64,000 nt of DNA, taken from contig NC_005071.1 of the NCBI RefSeq assembly GCF_000011485.1, forward strand, positions 496,001-560,000. The letters are read 5' to 3'. Under the pieces are notes generated by a model, which was not told the origin of the DNA, searched no databases, and saw only the letters and a list, made by a program, of their open reading frames with translations. This document shows, in pieces, positions 49,016 to 56,742 of the stretch. A program made the translations under genes and the position numbers. Every line of letters begins with the position of its first letter. Position 1 is the stretch's first letter. The stretch comes from Prochlorococcus marinus str. MIT 9313 (GTDB lineage Bacteria; Cyanobacteriota; Cyanobacteriia; PCC-6307; Cyanobiaceae).

Positions 49016-49426
49016 GTCATTGCCTTTATACTCTTCATTGTATTTAAGCCTTTTAACCCCCGCCTGTCTTACGATTGAAACATATCATATTGAGATGCAT
49101 GAGCCCTTTGATAGCAATGGCTCTAGGTGATCAGGTTGTGGGTTGAAGACACCATCTTTGTTCCCACTATTTAATAAATTGACAGATAGATCTTCTTTTA
49201 AGTTATTGCCCAGGCTTGTTATCGTTTTTAATGAACCAGCAAGCTTCTGCTGTAAGTTTCAACTTTATGATGTCCATAGAATCTATGGATGCCTGATTTA
49301 GCTAATAGGGAAATCTCATAAATGAAACCAAGCCTTCCTGCTTCTTGTAATTATAAGGATGTTTCTATAATGAACAAGAAGTAGTACGCTAATTGAGGCG
49401 CAAACTAATCTCACAATCCTAACGAC
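49016..49426. other. divergent intergenic region
   Basis: About 410 bases between two divergent genes; it should hold both promoters. Nothing else recognised. Confidence 0.4.
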
Positions 49427-50167
49427 GTGTGCACAGTAAAAGCACCCCTTCCACTGCTTCAAAGACTGAGTCAGGTGCCAGGCATGGAAAAAGGCAAATA
49501 TCGACTTATTATTTTGCTTCCCCAGTTAGGTGACTTTGACAGCCTCGAATATGCTCAAGCGCTAGTAGCTGATATGCCAAGGCTAAGGGCTGCTGGGATC
49601 TCCACTTTGGCCATAGGCATAGGCAACGCTGAGAGTGCGGAACGATTCTGCACCTTTACTGGCTTTCCTAAGCAAAATATGTTGGTAGATGAGGAACCGA
49701 CACTCCACAGAGAGCTGGGTCTCTATGGCGGACTAAAAACACTTGGTGGCCCTTGGCCTGCATTGTTTTTAATGTGCGCAGGCATTGGTTCTCCAGGCAC
49801 CCTGTCTGAAGTACTACGTGGCTACACAGGAGATCGTAATGCACCCCAGCGAATCGCGAATAACGAAACCATCAATATCTCCCCATTCCCATCCGTAAGA
49901 GGATCCTTTTTCAGGCGAGCTGGTGGTGAGGGTTTTCAAAGACCATTTGAACTCGCTACTATTCGACTCCGAAACATGATAGAAGTGCTAAGTAACTTGG
50001 GTACTTACTTACCTCGTGACGACTTCATTACACAACGGGGCGGTACTTATTTACTAGATTGTGACGACACACTTTTATATAGCCACCAAGACAAGGGGAT
50101 CCTCGGATTCTCAGAAACAATGGCCAAACCCCTTTCTTTCCTAGGCCAATATCTAGATAAGAATTAA
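49427..50167 (+). CDS. peroxiredoxin-like (AhpC/TSA-related) protein
   Basis: 246 residues from a GTG start. The fold is thioredoxin-like (YRLIILLPQLGDFDSLEYAQAL, then AAGISTLAIGIGNAESAERF, in parts), as in the PRXL2/AhpC-TSA-like group. The region where a peroxidatic Cys would follow the first strand reads LLPQLGDFDS, without Cys, so peroxidase activity by the normal route is doubtful; cysteines occur at residues 2, 83 and near 127 and 219. It opens the iron-related region. Its exact role is unknown. Confidence 0.75.
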   Translation: MCTVKAPLPLLQRLSQVPGMEKGKYRLIILLPQLGDFDSLEYAQALVADMPRLRAAGISTLAIGIGNAESAERFCTFTGFPKQNMLVDEEPTLHRELGLYGGLKTLGGPWPALFLMCAGIGSPGTLSEVLRGYTGDRNAPQRIANNETINISPFPSVRGSFFRRAGGEGFQRPFELATIRLRNMIEVLSNLGTYLPRDDFITQRGGTYLLDCDDTLLYSHQDKGILGFSETMAKPLSFLGQYLDKN

Positions 50168-50693
50168 TATGAATAAAATATCAACTCCAATGTTCTAATA
50201 ATTCAGACTTGCTTGCTAACTTTCGATTTGGCGACTAGTATAGATAAAACAACCATAATAATATGCATGATACTTAAGCAAGTGCTGTAAAGCGTCTAGT
50301 AACTATTTAGTATAAGTCACAATCAATAGATGTTGTCGGCACCGCTATGTTATTCAGTGCCTTGGGGCTAAATTGCAACCAACTATATGTATGATCCTCA
50401 TTAACTCCAAACATCTATAGGTTAATCACGCCCCTTCCTATCTTATAAGAAGGCAATATCAGAAGATTTAACAAATAACTTGATTCTTCAAACCCTGCAA
50501 AACTTCTAATCATCACAAGCCACGACTGAAAGTTAGCTGAAGCCTTTACAATCTTATGTGAACGACAGTATGTATATTATAAACTAACTACACAAGTGTC
50601 CTGCATCCCAGTACTTCTCTATTAGTATGAATAGGCACCCTCCTTTAAACAAGTTCATTTCACCAATGATGGTCTTAAACGTTAAACCTGAGC
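50168..50693. other. intergenic region upstream of the first ferritin gene
   Basis: About 525 bases, strongly AT-rich. It should contain the ferritin promoter; I see no clear Fur-like palindrome in it and no gene. Confidence 0.4.
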
Positions 50694-51227
50694 ATGAATG
50701 ATCTAACCAAGGCGATCAACCTTCATTTGGCCTGTGAGTTTCAGGCAAGTCATACCTACCTAGCGATGTCAATTTGGCTTCGCGAGAAGGATTTAGCCGG
50801 ATTTTCCTCATACATGCAAATTAAGAGCCAAGAGGAACGTGGTCATGCAGATCGACTTATTGCTTACCTTGTTGATTGCGATGAGCAGGTCGAGCTTCCC
50901 GCTGTTGAAGCTCCACAACGCAATTGGGGGTCCACCCAGGATCTCTTTGATCAGGTTTACGAGCTAGAAAAAGATGTAACAGCATCAATTAACCGTATTT
51001 ATTCCATAGCTGAACAAGCTGGTGAGCGTAGTGCGACCGCCATGCTCGATTGGTTCATCGCAGAACAGTTACAAGAGGAAGCGGAAGCTCGTTTCGTGCG
51101 TAAGCGCCTTCGCCTGGCTGGTGATAACACTGCTGCGCTACTTCTTTTGGATCAACAGTTTCTTGATGGAACTGCCTTGACAACTGTCAAGGGTGGCCTT
51201 ACTGGATTAAAACAATCTGAGAATTAA
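50694..51227 (+). CDS. ferritin
   Basis: 177 residues of the four-helix ferritin fold. Ferroxidase ligands are placed as in cyanobacterial ferritins: Glu15, Tyr22, Glu48 and His51 (EERGH), with later acidic positions in YELEKDVT and EQLQEEAEA. There is no heme-ligand Met of the bacterioferritin type that I can identify. It stores iron as a 24-mer. A second ferritin gene lies at 55718-56296. Confidence 0.93.
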   Translation: MNDLTKAINLHLACEFQASHTYLAMSIWLREKDLAGFSSYMQIKSQEERGHADRLIAYLVDCDEQVELPAVEAPQRNWGSTQDLFDQVYELEKDVTASINRIYSIAEQAGERSATAMLDWFIAEQLQEEAEARFVRKRLRLAGDNTAALLLLDQQFLDGTALTTVKGGLTGLKQSEN

Positions 51228-51580
51228 TTCCAAGTTTTTATGATCACTATTTAATAATACTAGAAAACATCTACAGCCAATGCTTGTTGTAGTTTCATTC
51301 GCAATCAATTCCATTGCAATGATCTGGTATTAATAAAAGTTGTTCAAGGCCTTCTTCTGACATACAATACTATTGCATTGCTTCAACCAATATCTTCTAG
51401 CCATAAAATGTTTGTAAAAATAATCACCCTGTTAGATAAGCTCTGAAAAGTCACGTCCCGACAATGATTTCTTTGGCATGTCTTATTTCACATTTGACAA
51501 ATTTTAACTCTCAATCATGCTTTAAGTTAAATTAATGAGTGACATGTTCTCTACTTTTATTTGTAATTAAAACCAATAAT
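51228..51580. other. intergenic region after the first ferritin gene
   Basis: About 350 AT-rich bases, no gene seen. A convergent terminator follows. Confidence 0.4.
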
Positions 51581-51607
51581 AAAAAAAGGCAGAGTGAGAA
51601 CTCTGCC
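51581..51607 (-). terminator. terminator of the 38-residue membrane protein gene
   Basis: On the minus strand GGCAGAGT pairs with ACTCTGCC around a four-base loop and is followed by seven T. It starts 30 bases after the small gene's stop. Confidence 0.88.
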
Positions 51608-51636
51608 CTTCCTTACAATCGATGCCAACTCAGATT

Positions 51637-51753
51637 TCACGTCATATTGGTCCCTTGTCCATCATTATCGGCTTTACCTCCGATGATAAAAATAGCCAAG
51701 CAGGCCGAGCCAATGATTCCACACACCACTGCTGAGAGGGTTCCAAAATCCAT
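51637..51753 (-). CDS. 38-residue single-span membrane protein
   Basis: ATG 51753 begins MDFGTLSAVVCG, a hydrophobic span (IIGSACLAIFIIGG) follows and the tail is KADNDGQGTNMT. The tight terminator downstream on the same strand supports transcription of exactly this segment. It resembles other tiny thylakoid-type proteins of picocyanobacteria; function unknown. It lies beside the pcb gene. Confidence 0.7.
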   Translation of the reverse strand: MDFGTLSAVVCGIIGSACLAIFIIGGKADNDGQGTNMT

Positions 51754-52239
51754 TGATGAATCCAGACAAAGTCCATATATCACTAGCCCAAGTAATCCCA
51801 ATCACAGGATGGCATTGTGCAATTCGAAATGAGACTTAATCCTAGGTGAGCCAATCCATTGTGCCAATAGATACATACAACAAAGCGCCAGCGATGGCCT
51901 GCTTTGGTTCTTTCAGGATTCCTCAAAAGCCTTTGATATCAATAAGAATTAACCTTTTATGATTTGTTTACTGCGAAGCACGCTTCATTGCTTGTAGTAA
52001 ATATTACCTGATAATGTAGCGCCGAATTCTCGCTTATGTGATCAATAATTTGTCTCTATAGTATCAACTGATAGGTCTTTGATGTGTCTAATGATCGTTT
52101 TTAATCATATAAATACTACGGCACATTATCATGTCTAAATCACACTTACCTTCTTCAAATATGTAGAGTTCTGTGTACACCTAGCTTCGAACTGTCGCTA
52201 TACAAATAGATTTCATTTGCCCTAAACAAATTCATTCTC
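51754..52239. other. divergent region upstream of pcb
   Basis: About 485 bases, AT-rich. It should carry the pcb promoter. A TATAAA-like element sits near 52115 and TTATCA-type sequence near 52127, but no convincing Fur palindrome. Confidence 0.4.
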
Positions 52240-53346
52240 GTGCAAACCTACGGGAAAACAGACGTTACCTACGCCTGGTACGCGGGTAACAGTGGAGTGA
52301 CCAACCGATCAGGCCGATTCATTGCCTCGCATATCGGTCATACAGGATTAATTTGCTTCGGCGCTGGTGCCAACACCCTGTTTGAGCTAGCTCGTTACGA
52401 TTCCGCATTGCCAATAGGTGACCAAGGATTTGTAGTTCTTCCTCACCTAGCAGGTCTTGGTATTGGCGGCATAGAAAACGGTGTGATTACAGATTCCTAT
52501 GGCATGCTTGTTGTCGCAGTCTTCCATCTCATCTTTTCGGCCGTTTATGCCGGTGGAGCGATGCTTCACTCCTTTAGATACAAGGAGGACCTGGGAGAAT
52601 ACCCGCAAGGATCCAGGCCTAACAAATTTGATTTTAAATGGGATGATCCAGACAGGCTCACCTTCATACTTGGACATCACCTGCTATTCCTAGGTCTTGG
52701 CTGCGTTCAATTTGTAGAATGGGCTAAATACCATGGTATTTATGACCCAGCAATGGGTGTTGTACGTAAGGTCGAATACAATCTTGACTTGTCAATGGTT
52801 TGGAATCATCAAATTGATTTCCTTACGATCAATAGTTTGGAAGATGTGATGGGAGGTCATGCATTCTTGGCCTTCTTCTTGAGTGCTGGTGCTATTTGGC
52901 ATATTTTCAGCAAGCCATTTGGGGAATACACTGAATTCAAAGGGAAAGGACTATTGTCTGCTGAATTTGTGCTTTCTACCTCATTAGCAGGTGCAGCCTT
53001 TATTGCTTTTGTGGCAGCCTTCTGGGCTTCTATGAACACCACAATTTATCCAACTGATCTCTATGGTGGTCCTCTCAATATCGAATTGAACTTCGCACCC
53101 TATTTCTCAGATACGGATCCATTGTTTGGTGGAGACTTACACTCAGCCCGTTCATGGCTTTCAAACTTCCATTTCTACCTTGGATTCTTCTATCTTCAGG
53201 GTCATTTCTGGCATGGATTGAGAGCGATGGGCTTTGACTTCAAGCGTGTTGAAAAATTGTTCGATCAGCTAGAAAGCAACGAAATTAGCCTTAACCCAGC
53301 TAAAAGTACGACCGTGCCATCAACATCGACAGATAGCGCCACATAA
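52240..53346 (+). CDS. pcb: divinyl-chlorophyll a/b-binding antenna protein Pcb
   Basis: 368 residues, six membrane segments, of the CP43/IsiA family. The start MQTYGKTDVTYAW followed by NRSGRFIASHIGHTG is diagnostic of Pcb. The His pairs that ligate chlorophyll are present (for example ILGHHLLFLG and QGHFWHGLRA), and the large CP43 loop E is missing, as in Pcb and IsiA. The start codon is GTG. Because iron-related genes surround it, it may be the iron-stress, photosystem I-associated Pcb known in low-light Prochlorococcus; that is inference. Confidence 0.95.
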   Translation: MQTYGKTDVTYAWYAGNSGVTNRSGRFIASHIGHTGLICFGAGANTLFELARYDSALPIGDQGFVVLPHLAGLGIGGIENGVITDSYGMLVVAVFHLIFSAVYAGGAMLHSFRYKEDLGEYPQGSRPNKFDFKWDDPDRLTFILGHHLLFLGLGCVQFVEWAKYHGIYDPAMGVVRKVEYNLDLSMVWNHQIDFLTINSLEDVMGGHAFLAFFLSAGAIWHIFSKPFGEYTEFKGKGLLSAEFVLSTSLAGAAFIAFVAAFWASMNTTIYPTDLYGGPLNIELNFAPYFSDTDPLFGGDLHSARSWLSNFHFYLGFFYLQGHFWHGLRAMGFDFKRVEKLFDQLESNEISLNPAKSTTVPSTSTDSAT

Positions 53347-53385
53347 ACTAGCTCAAATTAACACTGCGATTTATCTCAAAATAGG

Positions 53386-53411
53386 AGCCCTGCTTAAGCA
53401 GGGCTTTTTTA
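53386..53411 (+). terminator. rho-independent terminator of pcb
   Basis: AGCCCTGC, loop TTAA, GCAGGGCT then T run: a 20-base perfect palindrome 40 bases after the stop. Confidence 0.93.
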
Positions 53412-53800
53412 TTGAGCCTATGGATGTCAACTTGAAAATATATTGCTCAGCAAACTACAACTTCTGATTGTTCTATTGTTCGACTTGCCTCCCATTAGTT
53501 ATACTGCTTCAAATACGTAAACCCTAATCTTCAATTTTGTAATTATGGCCAGCCAACGAAAATGGAATTTTCAAAGCATAGGGTGTCTTTGATTCATTAA
53601 CGATCTTAAACAAACATCTATAACAAGCCATTGATATGGTCTACTTGCTATCGATACTTGGCTTTTCTTGTTGTGGATCTAGGTGCAGTGCTTCTATTCC
53701 TTTTCACGAGCTCTGCTTCGACGATTGTTTCACTGATTTTAATGTGATCTATTTACAATAGCCCTTTATCCTTAAGGTGTAGCCACATCTTTGTTGGTAC
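53412..53800. other. intergenic region
   Basis: About 390 bases after the pcb terminator; nothing recognised. Confidence 0.4.
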
Positions 53801-53971
53801 TTATTGATCTCTAGCTTCATGATTATGAGCCATTTTGCGCAGGCGGCTTTGTTGTTGCTGCCTTATTAATAAATGAATATCGGCTCCCAATACCAAAACA
53901 CCAAGCAAAACAATTCCTCCAATAGTTATTGGAGTCAGTTCTATTGCCGCGGCAAAAGGAGCTGTAGGCAT
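53801..53971 (-). CDS. 56-residue single-span membrane protein
   Basis: ATG 53971 begins MPTAPFAAAIELTP. A hydrophobic span (ITIGGIVLLGVLVLGADIHLLI, in parts) leads into a basic Gln/Arg helix (RQQQQSRLRK). The positive cytoplasmic tail after one span is a common layout for small regulatory membrane proteins. No named family. It lies between pcb and the first Crp/Fnr-type gene. Confidence 0.65.
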   Translation of the reverse strand: MPTAPFAAAIELTPITIGGIVLLGVLVLGADIHLLIRQQQQSRLRKMAHNHEARDQ

Positions 53972-54694
53972 CGTTGACTTAAAATGCTCTCTAATTATAG
54001 CTAGAATAAGTCGTTTGAGGCACTAAAAACTTAAACATCAAACCAATCCCAATGTCTAGATAGGCCTCTTACATGTGTGGTTTTACAGTCGCTATGTCTT
54101 CGCTTCTCTGTCTCCTAATCACTTCATTGATAGAGCTTCCCTTGTCTCCAAAAAACGTTATCAATTGGCTTTTACTGCATTCTATTCATTAACTGTAATC
54201 AAGCAGGCTTGCGATCTCAGTGTCAACCATATTTGAAATCACTCTGCCAGATTATTGCCATAAACAGGCAAAGTTTATGGCATGCACGCCTGGAATGCTA
54301 AGCCGCTTGACAACTTAGGCACGATTTAAGTCATTGCATACACCAGTAACATCAATGCCTTTACGAGATTCCATTTATATTTCCTTTTGATATGTTCTTC
54401 TTCCATCCAAGCTACGCCCGGGATTAGCCACTCTTTCAATGGCCAGGATTTGCATCATCTATACATTTGCAGTGCATGACGTTATTGCGCCTCAGCGACT
54501 GATTCCTTCTGCATCTGCCACAAATTTCATCATGTGCAAGTGAGCAGGTGATAACTTGACGGCTCCAATGGACTAAACAGCACCCCGGATGGTGTCGAAA
54601 TTTACACAAGCATCAATCAGCAATACAGATTCCTCGCAACAGCACTATTGCTATTGAGAATCGCTTGCAAAAGGCACCGTTAAGCGTATAGGTT
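53972..54694. other. region upstream of the first Crp/Fnr-type gene
   Basis: About 720 bases without a gene. It holds the inverted repeat at 54256-54282 and a half-site resembling a Fur box (TGAGAAT near 54655). Confidence 0.45.
54256..54282. repeat. 10-base perfect inverted repeat
   Basis: TGCCATAAAC and GTTTATGGCA around the seven-base AGGCAAA. No T run follows, so an operator or processed hairpin fits better than a terminator. Confidence 0.5.
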
Positions 54695-54730
54695 GCGAAG
54701 AGTTCTCAAAAAGCACTTGAGAGGCTTCGC
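54695..54730 (+). promoter_or_regulatory. hairpin covering the ribosome-binding site of the Crp/Fnr-type gene
   Basis: The leader just before ATG 54731 folds into two stacked stems: GCGAAG/CTTCGC and TCTCAA/TTGAGA, with a 3/2 internal loop and a seven-base terminal loop. The Shine-Dalgarno-like GAGAGG lies in the 3' arm, so it would be sequestered. It could equally be a DNA operator. Confidence 0.6.
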
Positions 54731-55327
54731 ATGAGCTTCCGATTCCTGCCAGATGATCCAGTCCCAACAGTGCGGATGCCAACAGGGCAATCCATCCTTA
54801 TCGATCCTGCCGCTCGTTCAGGCGGCGCTTGTATCGAAGTCGTTGAGGGTATCGCCCGCGTTTACTGCCCATGCGAAGAAACTGAAGGAATGACTCTCGC
54901 TTTTCTTCAGGAAGGCGATCAACTACGCACCGACCGCTTGTGCAGTGAAGGTGTCTGTGTTGAAGCACTTACACCATTATGTTTTCGCAGCGATGCTGAA
55001 ATCCGTGATGGGCATGACTTTGATGCGGTGAACGAATGGACCCTGCAGCTGCTTCGCATTCGCCATTTAGGTAATGCAGAACAGCGTCTCCAGGCATTGC
55101 TCGCCCTGCTTGTTAACCGCTTAGGGCGACGCTGTGGCGACTGGTGTGATCTCCCCTTCCGACTCACCCATGAGCGAATTGGTGAACTCATCGGATCTAC
55201 GCGGGTGACCTCCACGCGACTGATCTCCAGGCTAAGGACCGCTGATCTTTTAAACGTTCCCAGCGGAGAACCCATCTTGCGCTTGGCCCCAGCCTTAATT
55301 GAATCAGCACCTCTTGCCGCCTCATAG
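54731..55327 (+). CDS. Crp/Fnr-family regulator, cysteine-rich
   Basis: 198 residues. A cyclic-nucleotide-binding-like beta domain (about residues 10-95) is followed by a helix-turn-helix (RLTHERIGELIGSTRVTSTRLISRL, in parts, about 144-168). It is paralogous to the gene at 57801-58583: both share GQSILI, GIAR, LAF and the recognition-helix region. It carries eight cysteines at 34, 46, 48, 71, 76, 84, 135 and 139, including CPC and two CxxxC/CxxxxC pairs, more than usual. A metal or Fe-S cluster is possible but not proven. The next gene starts ten bases after its stop. Confidence 0.85.
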   Translation: MSFRFLPDDPVPTVRMPTGQSILIDPAARSGGACIEVVEGIARVYCPCEETEGMTLAFLQEGDQLRTDRLCSEGVCVEALTPLCFRSDAEIRDGHDFDAVNEWTLQLLRIRHLGNAEQRLQALLALLVNRLGRRCGDWCDLPFRLTHERIGELIGSTRVTSTRLISRLRTADLLNVPSGEPILRLAPALIESAPLAAS

Positions 55328-55337
55328 CTCTGAGTGA

Positions 55338-55661
55338 ATGAAAGACCTAGTTACGACATCAGACAGCGTTATCGCCAGTCTCTGTAGAGAGGTTGATGGG
55401 ATCCGTCATCGCTGTAGCTCATTGCTAGAGGCTATTGCTAAATGTAATGACGACAACCTATCTTGCCGCCTGAAAAAAGAATTTCAGCAGCTCAGTAATC
55501 GACGCAGTCGATTACTCGAAACAGCCAAAGCAATACAATTTAAAAGTGTCGACGATAAACTCTCTATTGAATTTCTAATTGAGATCAGTAGCAGACCACT
55601 TGACATGAGAACTTGTTGGCCTCAAGAAAAAAAATCTGATTTTATTAGCCATAACTCATAG
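55338..55661 (+). CDS. hypothetical coiled-coil protein
   Basis: 107 residues, largely helical, with four cysteines and a heptad-like central part (LLEAIAKCNDDNLSCRLKKEFQQLSNRRSRLLETAKA, in parts). No family recognised. It starts ten bases after the Crp/Fnr-type gene and is probably co-transcribed with it, so a link to the regulator's function is plausible. Confidence 0.6.
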   Translation: MKDLVTTSDSVIASLCREVDGIRHRCSSLLEAIAKCNDDNLSCRLKKEFQQLSNRRSRLLETAKAIQFKSVDDKLSIEFLIEISSRPLDMRTCWPQEKKSDFISHNS

Positions 55662-55717
55662 GCACTGTTAGTCAATATTTTAAAAGCACAGTTATCTATC
55701 GATATTGATGGCGATCA

Positions 55718-56296
55718 CTAGGCCAGCTTTGCAGGTGAATGCTTTCCATCGCTCAATTCGCCGTCAATAATTAACATTGCAGAGGGTTGATTCTGGGCAA
55801 AACGTACTCGACCCAAGAGGTGAGCAAACTCATTTTCAGAGTCGACTTGATTATCGACTAGTGGATCAAGGAACACAGTCGTGCGCATATCAGAAGCTCG
55901 CTCAGCCATTGCATAAAGCTGATGCAGTGAGGTTGTTACGTCTGCCTCCATCTGGAATGAGGCAGCCATGATTTCATCTGTAGAGATCCATTCCTGACGG
56001 GGTGAAGGTACATCCTGCAGAACAACAGCTTGTCCACGAGCAATCAGGTAATCTGCAAAATGGGCGGCATGTTCCTGTTCTTGAATAGCTTCTTGCTTGA
56101 AGTAATGGGAAAAGCCGCGCAATTCGCGCTCAGCAAACCAAATCGCAATAGCAAAGTAAGCAGCGCTAGCATTTCTCTCCATGGTTAGATGCTGATGGAG
56201 AGCCTCAACCAGAGAAGCTTCCATTGACTGAGCGATTGCACGTCCTGCAGGACCAGTGGTAAGGGCTACAGCTTTAGTACTGGTAGGCAATGCCAT
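55718..56296 (-). CDS. ferritin (second copy)
   Basis: 192 residues from ATG 56296 (MALPTSTKA). The four-helix fold is clear: LTMERNASAAYFAIAIWF has the first ferroxidase Glu and Tyr, and EAIQEQEHAAHFADYL has the Glu-x-x-His pair. It differs from the first ferritin in a 40-residue N-terminal extension rich in Ala/Thr/Gly and in its tail. Divergent from the small Cys-rich gene, with the Fur-like site between them. Confidence 0.92.
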   Translation of the reverse strand: MALPTSTKAVALTTGPAGRAIAQSMEASLVEALHQHLTMERNASAAYFAIAIWFAERELRGFSHYFKQEAIQEQEHAAHFADYLIARGQAVVLQDVPSPRQEWISTDEIMAASFQMEADVTTSLHQLYAMAERASDMRTTVFLDPLVDNQVDSENEFAHLLGRVRFAQNQPSAMLIIDGELSDGKHSPAKLA

Positions 56297-56431
56297 GATT
56301 TGTCTTGTCGAGATTGCACAGAGTGGCGAGGATGGATTAGCAACCAGGCAAATGTGCATAGAGTGATGTGACGAATGCTACAAGCCCTTTTACATCTTGA
56401 AAAGGTCTCTTCAGGTGCGATTTGGACCCCA

Positions 56432-56454
56432 TATAATGAGAATCAGTCTCAGTT
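56432..56454 (+). promoter_or_regulatory. Fur-like box overlapping a -10 element
   Basis: TATAAT at 56432-56437 runs straight into TGAGAATCAGTCTCA (56437-56451), a perfect five-base dyad (TGAGA/TCTCA) spaced as in Fur boxes. Repressor bound here would cover the -10. It sits 25 bases before the start of the small Cys-rich gene and 140 bases before the start of ferritin 2 on the other strand. Confidence 0.7.
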
Positions 56455-56475
56455 GCGGAGTTACCGCAGGTCTTT

Positions 56476-56613
56476 ATGGCCAAGGCCTTGGGGAATGACT
56501 TTGTGGACAGTCGTCTGCGACGTCTTGAGCCCGTTCAAAACAAGAAAAAAACCTGCAAAAAGCGGAAGTGCTCGAAGTGGAAAGGTGGCAAATGTGTTTG
56601 CAGCCGGGGCTGA
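56476..56613 (+). CDS. 45-residue basic four-cysteine protein, probably Fur-controlled
   Basis: ATG 56476 begins MAKALGNDFVDSRLRRLEP. The rest is Lys-rich with Cys27, Cys32, Cys40 and Cys42 (TCKKRKC, GGKCVC). The Fur-like box immediately upstream and the location between ferritin and futC-like genes strongly suggest iron regulation. The cysteines could bind a metal, and the Lys-rich stretch nucleic acid; neither is shown. The same DNA is also open in a longer overlapping frame (56375-56662) with no protein-like content. Confidence 0.75.
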   Translation: MAKALGNDFVDSRLRRLEPVQNKKKTCKKRKCSKWKGGKCVCSRG

Positions 56614-56742
56614 TCACCCATTCCTTTGCGAAAAGGGGTTATTGATGGCTAATACAACTTGATCAGGATAAATTTGTAGCCTTAATTGTTGTTAAGTGAT
56701 TGAGAGCACCACTGGTTAGGCCTTGGTGGTCAAGCATTGCCC

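Noticed and set aside
51539-51832. Plus-strand 97-codon frame beside the pcb region
   Set aside because: Antisense to the 38-residue membrane protein and its terminator; not protein-like.
56375-56662. Plus-strand 95-codon frame around the Fur-like box
   Set aside because: It would translate through the promoter and Fur-like site; the 45-codon frame inside fits better.
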